From Thermotoga sp. (GTDB lineage Bacteria > Thermotogota > Thermotogae > Mesoaciditogales > Mesoaciditogaceae): a stretch of 64,000 bases of DNA. The notes beneath the pieces are model-generated. The model was not told where the DNA came from and did no database searches. It worked only from the letters and a program-made list of their open reading frames with translations. The stretch lies in contig DYLQ01000001.1 in the NCBI GenBank assembly GCA_020722015.1, forward strand, positions 50,231-114,230. Direction: 5' to 3'. A program made the translations under genes and the position numbers. Positions 28,733-38,330 of the stretch are shown here, in pieces (within the stretch, counting starts at the first letter, position 1; each line of letters starts with the position of its first letter).

Positions 28733-29629
28733 ATGAAAAAGATCATTCCAACTTTGGTTATTTTGATCGTGACCTTCACCTTCGCTTTTTCATCTCCGAT
28801 AAGTTTAAAGGACATATACGTGAGTTGGTTTGAACCGTCCGATCTCAACACGTGGACTTCGCCATGGATGCTTCCGGTCCTTTACGAAGAAGCGACAAAT
28901 ACGGCAGTGGTTAACGGCTATTACAGGAATGAATCTGGCGGTACGAACAGCCTAAATCTTTTTGGAGTCTATGCTTTTGATAGGTTTATAGGCGGAGATT
29001 ACATGAGCGCCACGGTGAAGGCAACATACACGACATTTAAGATTAACAGATATACCATTGGTCTTGCCGTTCCAAATGCAGGTTTCGATATAAGATATAT
29101 AAATGCCATGGACGGTAATTTACAGTATTACGACGAGGTGGGAATGGATGTTGAATTCATCTACAATTGGAACAATTTCTGGCCATGGTTTGTGTTTTCT
29201 CCTAAAAATGACAATAGCATATCTGGATCGAAGATTTTTTCTTACATAAAAATTTTCAATTTTGTCAGATTCATAAAACCGGCTTATCCTTTAAATTCAC
29301 CGTGGCAGTCTGTGTATGGTTTAGATTACCTTATTAGAACGGTATGGACACTGCCTCAATTCACATTGATATACGATAATTACAATGGCATCGACGAAAT
29401 ATCGTATCAGCTTGAATCGTATAATGCACTTGAATTGCTTATCAAGGCAATGGACAACGTGATTTTAAGAGGCGGAATAAACTTTGAAAATTTAGGTCAA
29501 ATATCTACTCCATCGGTGAATTTGGGGGCAAACATCACATTCAAAAATTTCAACATCAATGTTGATTACCAGCGTGTATTGGCAGAATCAATCGGAACTT
29601 TTGCGGTATCTGGCGGTATGAGTTTTTGA
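28733..29629 (+). CDS. Secreted/outer-membrane-like hypothetical protein
   Basis: Signal peptide MKKIIPTLVILIVTFTFAFSSP; alternating aromatic/polar segments suggest beta structure. Confidence 0.6.
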   Translation: MKKIIPTLVILIVTFTFAFSSPISLKDIYVSWFEPSDLNTWTSPWMLPVLYEEATNTAVVNGYYRNESGGTNSLNLFGVYAFDRFIGGDYMSATVKATYTTFKINRYTIGLAVPNAGFDIRYINAMDGNLQYYDEVGMDVEFIYNWNNFWPWFVFSPKNDNSISGSKIFSYIKIFNFVRFIKPAYPLNSPWQSVYGLDYLIRTVWTLPQFTLIYDNYNGIDEISYQLESYNALELLIKAMDNVILRGGINFENLGQISTPSVNLGANITFKNFNINVDYQRVLAESIGTFAVSGGMSF

Positions 29630-29758
29630 TCTGCTTTTGACACATCAAGAAAAAATCTATGCGAAACGCTCAACGCATGGGAAATTTCACTATAGACTGA
29701 AAGAGTTGGCAAAGCATCAGGATGTTATAATATATCTATAATAGACATAAAGGAGGAA

Positions 29759-31264
29759 ATGACGATGACGGAAATTACCAAAGAAATAATAGACAAATAC
29801 ATGGAAGTACCTATGAAATCAAACGATATTTTTAATCCCAGTGTTTGCGAATTATTGGAAATGTCCAAAGCTTATTCCATTCCAAACAATTCGGGATTGC
29901 CTTTGTTTTATCCCAAGATTAAATCAAGGAGTGCGAAGTTCACGAAGAATTACGAAATAGACGATCCGGAAGCACAAAAATACCTCAAAGACGTTTATGA
30001 ATTTATAACTCACAACGGCATGATCAAAGTGGACGCAAGAATAGGCGAAGGTTCAGAACTGACGTTTCATGCGAGATTGTTCGTCAGCGCTAAATATCCG
30101 CAACTTGCTTTCATGTTCAAGAAAAATCTTTTTGAAACAAATGGTGAAGAGATAGAACAGGTAGATGTGATAACGATTCCGGAATACCCAGAAAGGAAGA
30201 TTCTCGTTTTCCCCAAAGAAAGTCTCGAATTGATCTTAGGAAGTGATTACTATGGAGAAACGAAAATGGCCGCATTAAGGCTTGCCATGCACGTTGCACG
30301 TGAAAAACACGATTCGCTCGGTTTGCATGCGGGAAGTAAGGCTTACAATCTTAAAATTGGTTCTCAAATGAAGCACATCGGCGTTCTGATCTTCGGACTA
30401 AGCGGTACCGGCAAGACCACCCTTGTTTGTGCCACTCATGATTTGAAAGCACCGGAGTCGATAGAGATAATTCAAGACGATATAAACTTCATAAATTCGG
30501 ATCTTTACGCGTGGGGTTCTGAAAAAAATTTCTACGTTAAAACCGAAGGAATAACATCTCAGCCTCTTTTATTGGATGCTGCCAGAAATGTAGGTTCGAT
30601 ACTTGAGAATGTTTATGTCAACGATAGAGGAGAGATAGATTTCGACAATTTCAGTATAAGCACAAATGGGCGGGCAATAGTTGAAAGAGACAAAATACCT
30701 TACAAATCAAAATCTTACGGCATGGGAAAGGTTGATGTGATATTTTTCAATACCAGACGTGATGATCTCCCCCCAATTCTCAAAGTTGATAGCGTTGAAA
30801 AAGCTGCTGCCATCTTTGCACTTGGAGAATCAACTATAACAAGTGCTGATGATCCTGCAAGGGCTGGTCAGTCAGTCAGAACCGTCGGATTTAATCCATT
30901 TATAATAAACGATCCTGCAAAAGAGGTGGATATTTTCAAAAGATCCCTCCAAGGGAAAAATTTCAAGGCCTTTATAGTCAACACCGGATACATCGGCGGC
31001 TGGAATGGTCTTAAGATAAAGCCTCAAGATACTTTCATGTTTGTGGAAAAGTCTTTAAGAGATGAGATAAAATTTGAATACGATCCAGATATAGGATTCG
31101 AGATCCCAAAAGAAGTGGAAGAAATGGACATAAAGCGTTTCGATATAAACAATTTTTACTCACAAAATGAGTACAAGGAAAAGATGAAAAATTTAAGGTC
31201 GGAAAGATCGGAATTCCTAAAAACGCTTAAAGGTCTTGATAAAGATATTCTCGAAGCAATTTGA
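29759..31264 (+). CDS. Divergent PEP carboxykinase (ATP)-superfamily P-loop protein, function unknown
   Basis: FGLSGTGKTTL (PEPCK kinase-1a motif), EIIQDDINF, GSILENVYV, NTGYIGGWNGLKI; start codon among ATG 29759-29765. Confidence 0.7.
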   Translation: MTMTEITKEIIDKYMEVPMKSNDIFNPSVCELLEMSKAYSIPNNSGLPLFYPKIKSRSAKFTKNYEIDDPEAQKYLKDVYEFITHNGMIKVDARIGEGSELTFHARLFVSAKYPQLAFMFKKNLFETNGEEIEQVDVITIPEYPERKILVFPKESLELILGSDYYGETKMAALRLAMHVAREKHDSLGLHAGSKAYNLKIGSQMKHIGVLIFGLSGTGKTTLVCATHDLKAPESIEIIQDDINFINSDLYAWGSEKNFYVKTEGITSQPLLLDAARNVGSILENVYVNDRGEIDFDNFSISTNGRAIVERDKIPYKSKSYGMGKVDVIFFNTRRDDLPPILKVDSVEKAAAIFALGESTITSADDPARAGQSVRTVGFNPFIINDPAKEVDIFKRSLQGKNFKAFIVNTGYIGGWNGLKIKPQDTFMFVEKSLRDEIKFEYDPDIGFEIPKEVEEMDIKRFDINNFYSQNEYKEKMKNLRSERSEFLKTLKGLDKDILEAI

Positions 31265-31389
31265 AAAAAGTCATGCAACAAAGATAATGGATCGTTAACG
31301 AGTGAACAGCAGACAGCAAAAGTCTATGGCAAAAAGAACGGATGAAAGGTAAAAATCCGTGATTTTATCCGAAGAAATACGATCTCATT

Positions 31390-33072
31390 TCATATATCTT
31401 TCAAAAGCACACGTGCTGCCATTGTTGTTCCTTCTTTTTCGTATCCATTGACGCCAAGCATTGTCCTTATTTCTCCGACCTTTACACCCGTTTCAAACAT
31501 CTTTTCAAGGTAACTTTCGGCTAACTTCTCATGGACATCTTTTCTTTGAACAGCACCGAACGGATTTGCGAAGTAAGAGAAAGAAAGACCTTTTTCAGAT
31601 GTTGTACCTTTTGCCATTCTTGTCCCAGCCGAAAATACCTCAAGAGCACTTTTTACGTCTTTGAAGAACAATATTCTCTCTTTATCTGATTCAACATAGG
31701 TGTAATTGTTAGCATAGAGAAAGAAATCTATATTTGTAGGAGTTATTATATCTTGATAATTGTCGAATGGCACTATGACACGTGCATTTGTCTGCTCTGG
31801 ATTCATGAAAATGCTTCTGTCAAGTGTCGTGTAGGCATAACCCGGGGGAAGATCATCAAGCCTAACAAAGGCACCTGTTTCTGTACCGTATGCCACTACT
31901 TTTCCATTTTCTATACTTAAAGATCCCATATCATCGATGAGTATGTTGACAGAATCAACTTCATCAAGATTGCCAAGAGCATACAACGTTTCCGATTTTC
32001 CAGTGCCGCTATCGCCGACAAACATGACATTAGCCTGTTTTCCGTTTTTGAGTTTTATCGATGCTAACGATCCGTGGATTGGCAATTTACCTCTGTCTAT
32101 CATTATAAGATTGTGAACCGTTAGGATCATCTTTTTGGCATATCCGAAATAATCATTTTCGTCGAGGTCTGGTATAACGCCTGCGTATATTTCATCTTCG
32201 TATATCACGCCATCTTTGTATTCTTTGCCGACATAATCTATGGGAAGACCAAAAATAACCACGCCATCCGGCTTCTGTGGATCGTTGGGTTCTCCTATAT
32301 CAAAGAGATTGGTAAGGCCGGCTGCGTGAGCGAGATATTTGTAGTTGAAATAAACGTATATGAGCAACTTTCCGACATGTATCGGAATGGCATACCATCC
32401 GGAACTATCAAGGTTAACTTTGGCAAGAAATTTAGATTTGACAACCGGGAAAACCCCTGTTCTTTTGTTTGATTTTGTGTGGAATATCGCTGGAGGCTCA
32501 ATTATGCTGTTCCATATGAACGGTACTGAATACATCCACTCGTAATTCATCCTTTTCTTGAGAGAAGCTCTCATCTTGTCAGTTATGAATATAACCTGGG
32601 CTCCACTTGGAAGTTGTCTGAAAACTTTTTGTGTTTTTAGTGATATGTTAAATTCAAGATCTCTGTAAAGATTTCTGACAGTATTTTCAAACTCATCACC
32701 TAAATATATTGCAGATTTAAGGATGCCATTTCTTTCATTTATGTCTTTAGAAAACCTCTCTTTTTTAACTATGAATCTGTGCTTTTCTCTCCAGAAATCG
32801 TAGAAGCCTTCGACAAAATTGTAAAGATCAACTCTTGAAACTTCGTCTATATCTTCAATGGGCTTTAAAGTAAGCGTATAAAGAAATTTGAACAATTCTT
32901 CGTATCTGTAAGTTTTTTTCTTGAATGCCTTCAAAGCTTTAGGATAATTGCCTTTCTTTTCAAGATTTTCAAGGTACTCCTTCATAAACCGCTTGAAATA
33001 TGGGCTTGATATTATCTGGTTATAACTGTTCACAAAAGTTCCGTTTATAACGATCGTATCCAAACAGATCAC
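31390..33072 (-). CDS. Second PEPCK/HPr-kinase-fold P-loop protein, function unknown
   Basis: LPIHGSLASIKLKNGKQANVMFVGDSGTGKSETLYAL and NILIDDMGSL. Confidence 0.65.
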   Translation of the reverse strand: MICLDTIVINGTFVNSYNQIISSPYFKRFMKEYLENLEKKGNYPKALKAFKKKTYRYEELFKFLYTLTLKPIEDIDEVSRVDLYNFVEGFYDFWREKHRFIVKKERFSKDINERNGILKSAIYLGDEFENTVRNLYRDLEFNISLKTQKVFRQLPSGAQVIFITDKMRASLKKRMNYEWMYSVPFIWNSIIEPPAIFHTKSNKRTGVFPVVKSKFLAKVNLDSSGWYAIPIHVGKLLIYVYFNYKYLAHAAGLTNLFDIGEPNDPQKPDGVVIFGLPIDYVGKEYKDGVIYEDEIYAGVIPDLDENDYFGYAKKMILTVHNLIMIDRGKLPIHGSLASIKLKNGKQANVMFVGDSGTGKSETLYALGNLDEVDSVNILIDDMGSLSIENGKVVAYGTETGAFVRLDDLPPGYAYTTLDRSIFMNPEQTNARVIVPFDNYQDIITPTNIDFFLYANNYTYVESDKERILFFKDVKSALEVFSAGTRMAKGTTSEKGLSFSYFANPFGAVQRKDVHEKLAESYLEKMFETGVKVGEIRTMLGVNGYEKEGTTMAARVLLKDI

Positions 33073-33323
33073 TCTCCTTGAAAATTATTTGAATATCCAG
33101 GATTTTTAAGGACAATTTTCTTGTTGAAAATCACCTTGCTCACCGTCGGTGGCAACTTCATCTCAGGACTTTTCAAACATTCCATTATAAGATCAACGGG
33201 AAGAGATGTTATGACCCATATATCCGAAAGATCAACGCTATCCTCCACTCTCAAAGGAGCTTTCTCTATGGCCGATTTTACAGCCTGAATGTATTTTTCA
33301 AGATCGATTTCTGTGTTATCCAT
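33069..33323 (-). CDS. Small hypothetical protein, translationally coupled to the 31390-33072 gene
   Basis: MDNTEIDLEKYIQAVKSAIEKAPLRVEDSVDLSDIWVITSLPVDLIMECL; ATG at 33323, 4-nt overlap with the downstream gene. Confidence 0.6.
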   Translation of the reverse strand: MDNTEIDLEKYIQAVKSAIEKAPLRVEDSVDLSDIWVITSLPVDLIMECLKSPEMKLPPTVSKVIFNKKIVLKNPGYSNNFQGE

Positions 33324-33438
33324 TAGATTCCTCCAAAACAACTTTTCTTTCTTAGGATCATAACACATTTTGAACAAATTAATTCGACTACTTGAATTTC
33401 CCAAATATTCTGTGCTACAATATCTTCGTGATTAGCAA

Positions 33439-33512
33439 TGGGAGATCGTCTAATGGTAGGACTGCGGACTCTGGATCCGCCGGTGGAGGTTCGAATCCTC
33501 CTCTCCCAACCA
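33439..33512 (+). tRNA. tRNA-Gln (anticodon CTG)
   Basis: TGGGAGA...TCTCCCA acceptor stem, anticodon arm GCGGA-CTCTGGA-TCCGC, T-arm GGAGGTTCGAATCCTCC, encoded CCA. Confidence 0.93.
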
Positions 33513-33514
33513 GG

Positions 33515-33539
33515 AGCCGGGGAACCGGCTATTTTTTTT
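33515..33539 (+). terminator. Rho-independent terminator after tRNA-Gln
   Basis: AGCCGG-GGAA-CCGGCT followed by ATTTTTTTT. Confidence 0.85.
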
Positions 33540-33578
33540 AAACCATACCTGTGATAAACTTTTCGTAAGGAGGCCTTT

Positions 33579-36008
33579 ATGAAAAAGTTAACAGCCAATG
33601 AGATAGAGATTGACCTTTCAAATCTTAATCTGCCAAAATCCACTAAGGATGTAAAGATAAAAGTAAAGTTTGATCATCAATCAAGAGCTTACGAAGCGTT
33701 AAAAGACGCCATAAAACTCGATAACAAAAATTACAATATTTTTGTGGCGGGTTCTACCGGAAGCGGCCGTCATACGTTCGTTAGAGAGTTTCTAAACCAG
33801 ATAACCACTCAAATGCCTGTCCCAAAAGATTGGGCCTATGTTTACAATTTTTCAAATCCTTTTGCTCCCATAGCCCTTTCTTTTCAACCTGGCGATGCGC
33901 AAAAATTCAAAGATGCAATATCAAAAACGAAAAAAGAGGTTTTAGAATCTATAAAAAGGGCATTTGAAAGTAACGATTACGCAAAAAGAAAAAGTGACAT
34001 TGAAGGGAAATACGCATCGAAAAGAAAAGAGCTCTGGGATAGTCTTAACAAGAAGTCATCGGAGTTAGGTTTTGCCGTCCAAGTCGGGCCAACCGGCATA
34101 ATGACAATCCCGGTACTCAATGGAAAGCCTTTAAATCAAGAGGAATTTGATGGTTTAAATCCGGATCAAAAGAAATTTTACGAAGAAAATGTCATAAAAC
34201 TAAAAAAGCTTGTCGATGGGACTCTTCATAAATCGCGTGTACTTGAAAATGAATTCAAAGATAAAATGGACAAACTCGACGAAGAAATAGCAAAGTTTGC
34301 CATAGATCCAATCTTTGAAGAACTCAACGAAAAATTCAAGACTAATTCCGATGTCGTTGATTTTCTTAAGTCCGTAAAGAACGATATTCTCGATAATCTT
34401 GAAGTGCTGAGAAATGATCAAACCGATAAAGATAAGTTCATGTCTCGATACGACGTGAATGTTGTCATAGATAATTCAAAAGCACAGGGAGCGCCTGTTG
34501 TTGAAGAATTAAATCCGACTTACGCCAATCTTTTCGGGAAAGTGGAGTATTACGCCACAATGGGTACTTTGCAAACTGATTTTAAATTCATCAGATCCGG
34601 TGCGTTTCACAGGGCAAACGGTGGATTCATGATCCTTAACGCTGAAGACCTTTTCAGATCGGAATTGTCATGGGATGCCACGAAAAGACTTATAAACAGC
34701 GGCATGCTAAAGATAGAAAACATACAGGAGTATCTTGGCTACGGTATAACCGTAACGTTAAACCCACAACCAATACCTGCGAACGTAAAGCTCATCATGA
34801 TCGGTGAACCTTGGATTTACGATTTACTCTACCAGTACGATGCTGACTTCAGAAAATTTTTTAAGATAAAGGCTCCGTTTGACTGGGAAATAGAATTGTC
34901 ATCCAATGGAGTGGAGTATTACCTTCAACTTTTAAGATCCGTTATAGACAAAAGAAACTTACTTCATGTAGACGAAAGCGGAATAAAAGAAATAATCAGA
35001 GTTGGCATGCGCCTAATAGAAAAAAGAACGAAAATCTCAACTCAGGCAAACAAGATAACCGCTATTCTTGTCGAGAGCGATCAAAAAGCAAGGGAACTAA
35101 AGAAGAAAAAAATAGACGCCCAATCAGTCAAAGAGGCTCTGAAAGCGATGGAATTGCGTCATTCGCTTGAAGCAGATCGAATGCTTGAATATTTCAAGAA
35201 CAACGAGATAATGATAGATACGTCTGGAGATAAGATCGGACAGGTCAACGGACTTACCGTTATAGATGGCGGTGATTATCCGTTTGGAATGCCTGTAAGG
35301 ATAACGGCAAAAACGCACTTGAGTGAAACAGGAGTTATAGACATACAAAGAGAATCCAACATGTCCGGTAAGATATTTACAAAAGCCGTTTTGATAATTT
35401 CAAACTATCTCAGTGCGAAATACACAACGAAACACCCGCTTTCTTTTGCGGCGACGGTTAGTTTTGAGCAAACCTATTCGACGATAGAAGGTGACAGTGC
35501 CTCTGTTGCCGAAACGCTGTCAATTATTTCTGCCATCTCAAAAATTCCTTTAAAACAATCTTTGGCAATAACCGGATCTATAAATCAAAACGGAGAAGTG
35601 CAACCTGTGGGAGGTATTCCATACAAAATAGAAGGGTTTTTCAAGGTGTGCAAAATCAAAGGTCTCACAGGAGAGCAGGGAGTTATAATACCCGAATCAA
35701 ACGTCGATGATCTCGTTCTCGATCCAGAGGTAATCCAAGCTGTAAAAGAAGAAAAATTCCACATATGGACCGTTCGAACTGTGGATGAAGCCATAGAAAT
35801 AGCAACTGGTAAGCATGCCGGGAAAATGGATGACAAAATGAATTACGAAAAAGGAAGTGTTAATTATCTGGTTGCAAAGGAAATAGAGAGGATATCAAAG
35901 ATGGAAGAAAAATCTGAGAAAAAGCAGAACAAACGCAAACCGATGAAAAAACCTAGAAGAGCTGAATCACAAGATTTTATAGATGAAGAAGATGATGATG
36001 AAAATTGA
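33579..36008 (+). CDS. Lon-family ATP-dependent protease (LonB/AAA-Lon-like)
   Basis: NIFVAGSTGSGRHTFV, FHRANGGFMILNAEDLF, Lon proteolytic domain VSFEQTYSTIEGDSASVAETLSIISAISKIPLKQSLAITGSINQNGEVQPVGGI. Confidence 0.92.
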   Translation: MKKLTANEIEIDLSNLNLPKSTKDVKIKVKFDHQSRAYEALKDAIKLDNKNYNIFVAGSTGSGRHTFVREFLNQITTQMPVPKDWAYVYNFSNPFAPIALSFQPGDAQKFKDAISKTKKEVLESIKRAFESNDYAKRKSDIEGKYASKRKELWDSLNKKSSELGFAVQVGPTGIMTIPVLNGKPLNQEEFDGLNPDQKKFYEENVIKLKKLVDGTLHKSRVLENEFKDKMDKLDEEIAKFAIDPIFEELNEKFKTNSDVVDFLKSVKNDILDNLEVLRNDQTDKDKFMSRYDVNVVIDNSKAQGAPVVEELNPTYANLFGKVEYYATMGTLQTDFKFIRSGAFHRANGGFMILNAEDLFRSELSWDATKRLINSGMLKIENIQEYLGYGITVTLNPQPIPANVKLIMIGEPWIYDLLYQYDADFRKFFKIKAPFDWEIELSSNGVEYYLQLLRSVIDKRNLLHVDESGIKEIIRVGMRLIEKRTKISTQANKITAILVESDQKARELKKKKIDAQSVKEALKAMELRHSLEADRMLEYFKNNEIMIDTSGDKIGQVNGLTVIDGGDYPFGMPVRITAKTHLSETGVIDIQRESNMSGKIFTKAVLIISNYLSAKYTTKHPLSFAATVSFEQTYSTIEGDSASVAETLSIISAISKIPLKQSLAITGSINQNGEVQPVGGIPYKIEGFFKVCKIKGLTGEQGVIIPESNVDDLVLDPEVIQAVKEEKFHIWTVRTVDEAIEIATGKHAGKMDDKMNYEKGSVNYLVAKEIERISKMEEKSEKKQNKRKPMKKPRRAESQDFIDEEDDDEN

Positions 36009-36574
36009 AGATCGTTCTTTCTACTTCAAATCCAGATAAAGTGCAAGAAATCCTTGAGATAGTCGATCTTGATATCGAATGGGTTGTCAAAAAAATAGAA
36101 GTTGAAGAAGATGGCAAAACATTTCAAGAAAACGCGATAAAAAAGGCAAAAGCGGCTTACGATCTTTACGGCCCTGCCGTTGCCGATGATTCAGGCCTTG
36201 AGATATATGCACTTGACAATTTCCCGGGGGTAAGATCGGCAAGGTTCATGGAAGGTGCTGATTATTCCGTTAAAAATTCAAAAATTATTGAGATGCTGAG
36301 AGACATCGGCGAAAACGAACGAGGAGCTCGTTTTTCCTGTGTTGCGGTGTATTACGATGAATACCCTCATGTCTTTAAAGGCGTGATAGAAGGGAAGATA
36401 GCCTTCGAAGCGCGTGGAAACAACGGTTTTGGCTATGATCCCATTTTCATTCCCTATGGTTACAACAAAAGCATGGCAGAATTATCACGAGCAGAGAAGA
36501 ACAAGATAAGTCATAGGGCACAAGCATTTCGAAAACTCTCGGAATATCTGTCAAGTATGATAAAGGGCACTTAG
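36005..36574 (+). CDS. rdgB: XTP/dITP diphosphatase (RdgB/HAM1 family)
   Basis: VLSTSNPDKVQEI, TFQENAIKKAKAA, VADDSGLEIYAL, PGVRSARF, FGYDPIFIP. Confidence 0.93.
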   Translation: MKIVLSTSNPDKVQEILEIVDLDIEWVVKKIEVEEDGKTFQENAIKKAKAAYDLYGPAVADDSGLEIYALDNFPGVRSARFMEGADYSVKNSKIIEMLRDIGENERGARFSCVAVYYDEYPHVFKGVIEGKIAFEARGNNGFGYDPIFIPYGYNKSMAELSRAEKNKISHRAQAFRKLSEYLSSMIKGT

Positions 36575-36584
36575 GTGCCCTTTT
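36562..36584. terminator. Bidirectional terminator between convergent rdgB and asparaginase genes
   Basis: AAAGGGCAC-TTAG-GTGCCCTTT followed by T-rich sequence; it overlaps the rdgB stop and reaches the asparaginase stop. Confidence 0.8.
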
Positions 36585-37500
36585 ATATTCCGCAAACTAT
36601 CTCTTCCATGTCGTTCTTTAAGTAAGCCCATGTCATGCTTGGTGTGTTGTGGTGTATTCCGACGTTACCGTTTCTATCGACGATTATTATACCCGCGTCG
36701 GTACCGACGAAATTGTCGAGATAATTTATGGTAGCTTCAGCGGCATGTTGGGCATCGAGGCCATCTCTTACAAAATCTAACGCCGTTTTTGTCAACAAAA
36801 CTCGCATCATTCCTTCTCCAAGCCCCGTTGACGAAGCGGCACCTTCGATGGTGGCATAAGTGCCAGCACCCGGTATCGGGGTATCTCCGACTCTGCCAAG
36901 TAATTTAAGGAAGACTCCGCCCGTTGACGTGGCTGCCGCCGTTTCACCATGTGAATCAAGTGCGACGGCCCCAACGGTACCATGAAGAAATTCAGGATGT
37001 GCTTTAAAGAGTTCCCTTAATTTCGGCCAATCTTTGTAATTGCCATTCATGAATTCTTGACGATACTTTTCCCATTGTTCCTTTCTCTGTTGTGTTATGG
37101 GATTGTGATACTCAAAACCCATCAATTTGGCAAAATCATTGGCTCCTTGTCCAGCCAGCAAAACGTGATCTGTTTTTTCCATGACAAGCCTTGCAAGGCT
37201 TATCGGGTGGCGTATGTTTTTAACTCCGGCAACTGCCCCAAAATCGAAATTTGGGCCGTAAGCAATTGCGGCATCCATCTCGACTTCTCCTTCAAAGGTT
37301 AAAACAGATCCTGTCCCGGAATTAAAAATTGGATTATCTTCCATGATTTTCACGGCTGTTTCCACCGCATCCATGGCACTTCCACCCGATTTCAAAACTT
37401 CTGCTCCGGCTCTTACAGACTCCTTGACACCTTCCAAATGCGCTTCTGATTTCTCTTTTGGTATGCTCCCAGCGCCACCATGAACAAGGATCGTGTACAA
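36583..37500 (-). CDS. Isoaspartyl peptidase / L-asparaginase (Ntn hydrolase)
   Basis: MYTILVHGGAGSIP, GTGSVLTFEGEVEMDAAIA, HGTVGAVALDSHGETAAATSTGG. Confidence 0.93.
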   Translation of the reverse strand: MYTILVHGGAGSIPKEKSEAHLEGVKESVRAGAEVLKSGGSAMDAVETAVKIMEDNPIFNSGTGSVLTFEGEVEMDAAIAYGPNFDFGAVAGVKNIRHPISLARLVMEKTDHVLLAGQGANDFAKLMGFEYHNPITQQRKEQWEKYRQEFMNGNYKDWPKLRELFKAHPEFLHGTVGAVALDSHGETAAATSTGGVFLKLLGRVGDTPIPGAGTYATIEGAASSTGLGEGMMRVLLTKTALDFVRDGLDAQHAAEATINYLDNFVGTDAGIIIVDRNGNVGIHHNTPSMTWAYLKNDMEEIVCGI

Positions 37501-37536
37501 ATTTGCTCCCTCCTTCTTTCGGTTTATCTCACCGTT

Positions 37537-38328
37537 TTATCTTCCGTTATTTATGATATCAAGTATTTTATCAACAAGTTTGGAATTTGTAACCAAAATC
37601 GTCTTTCCGTAAACGGAGAAATTTTCTCCTATGCCGGTAACCGTGGCGCCAGCCTCCTTTGCTACCAAAGATCCAGCTGCCACATCCCATGGTTTTAGAC
37701 TATATTCCCAAAAGCCATCGATCCTTCCGTTGGCCACGTAACATTGATCGAGTACGGCACTTCCAAAGACCCTTATGGCCATAACTTTACCAAAGAAAGC
37801 AACGTAATTTTTAAGCACGATGTCCCTGTATTCAGTCGCACTATACTGATATCCCGTGTTTAAGACAGCTTCTTTGAGTTCTGATGTTTTACTTACACTT
37901 ATAGGTTCACCATTCATGAATGCACCGTTGCCTTTTACCGCTTCATAAAGTTCGTCCATGTAAGGATCATAAACGACTCCAATCTGAGGGTCCCCATTGA
38001 TCACAAGTGCGATCGAAACGCAAAAATGAGGAATACCTTTAGAAAAATTAGTTGTGCCGTCTATGGGATCCACTATCCAAACTCTTCCGTTCGATAACGT
38101 TTTTGTTTCACCTGTTTCTTCGCTGAGAATGGAATCTTCGGGAAAAACACTTGAAATTTCTGATTTGACCATTTTCTCAACGGCCAAATCCGCATCAGTC
38201 ACGATATCGTAGAATCCGCTTTTGGTGTGTGTCCATCCAAGATTTCCAATCTTTCTTTTCGCCAAAAGCCCAGCTTCTCTTGCAAGTCCTTTTGCAAAAT
38301 TGAGTACCAAAAGATCCGAATTTTCCAT
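37537..38328 (-). CDS. suhB: Inositol monophosphatase family protein (SuhB-like)
   Basis: DIVTDADLAVEKMV, SEETGE, WIVDPIDGTTNFSKGIPHFCVSIAL, WDVAAGSLVAKEAG. Confidence 0.9.
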   Translation of the reverse strand: MENSDLLVLNFAKGLAREAGLLAKRKIGNLGWTHTKSGFYDIVTDADLAVEKMVKSEISSVFPEDSILSEETGETKTLSNGRVWIVDPIDGTTNFSKGIPHFCVSIALVINGDPQIGVVYDPYMDELYEAVKGNGAFMNGEPISVSKTSELKEAVLNTGYQYSATEYRDIVLKNYVAFFGKVMAIRVFGSAVLDQCYVANGRIDGFWEYSLKPWDVAAGSLVAKEAGATVTGIGENFSVYGKTILVTNSKLVDKILDIINNGR

Positions 38329-38330
38329 TT

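Noticed and set aside
31265-31389. Terminator between the two convergent PEPCK-like genes
   Set aside because: Only a 5-bp CGGAT/ATCCG stem with a long loop was found; too weak to call.
33323-33643. 106-aa minus-strand ORF covering tRNA-Gln
   Set aside because: It runs through a well-supported tRNA gene and its terminator; not a plausible CDS.
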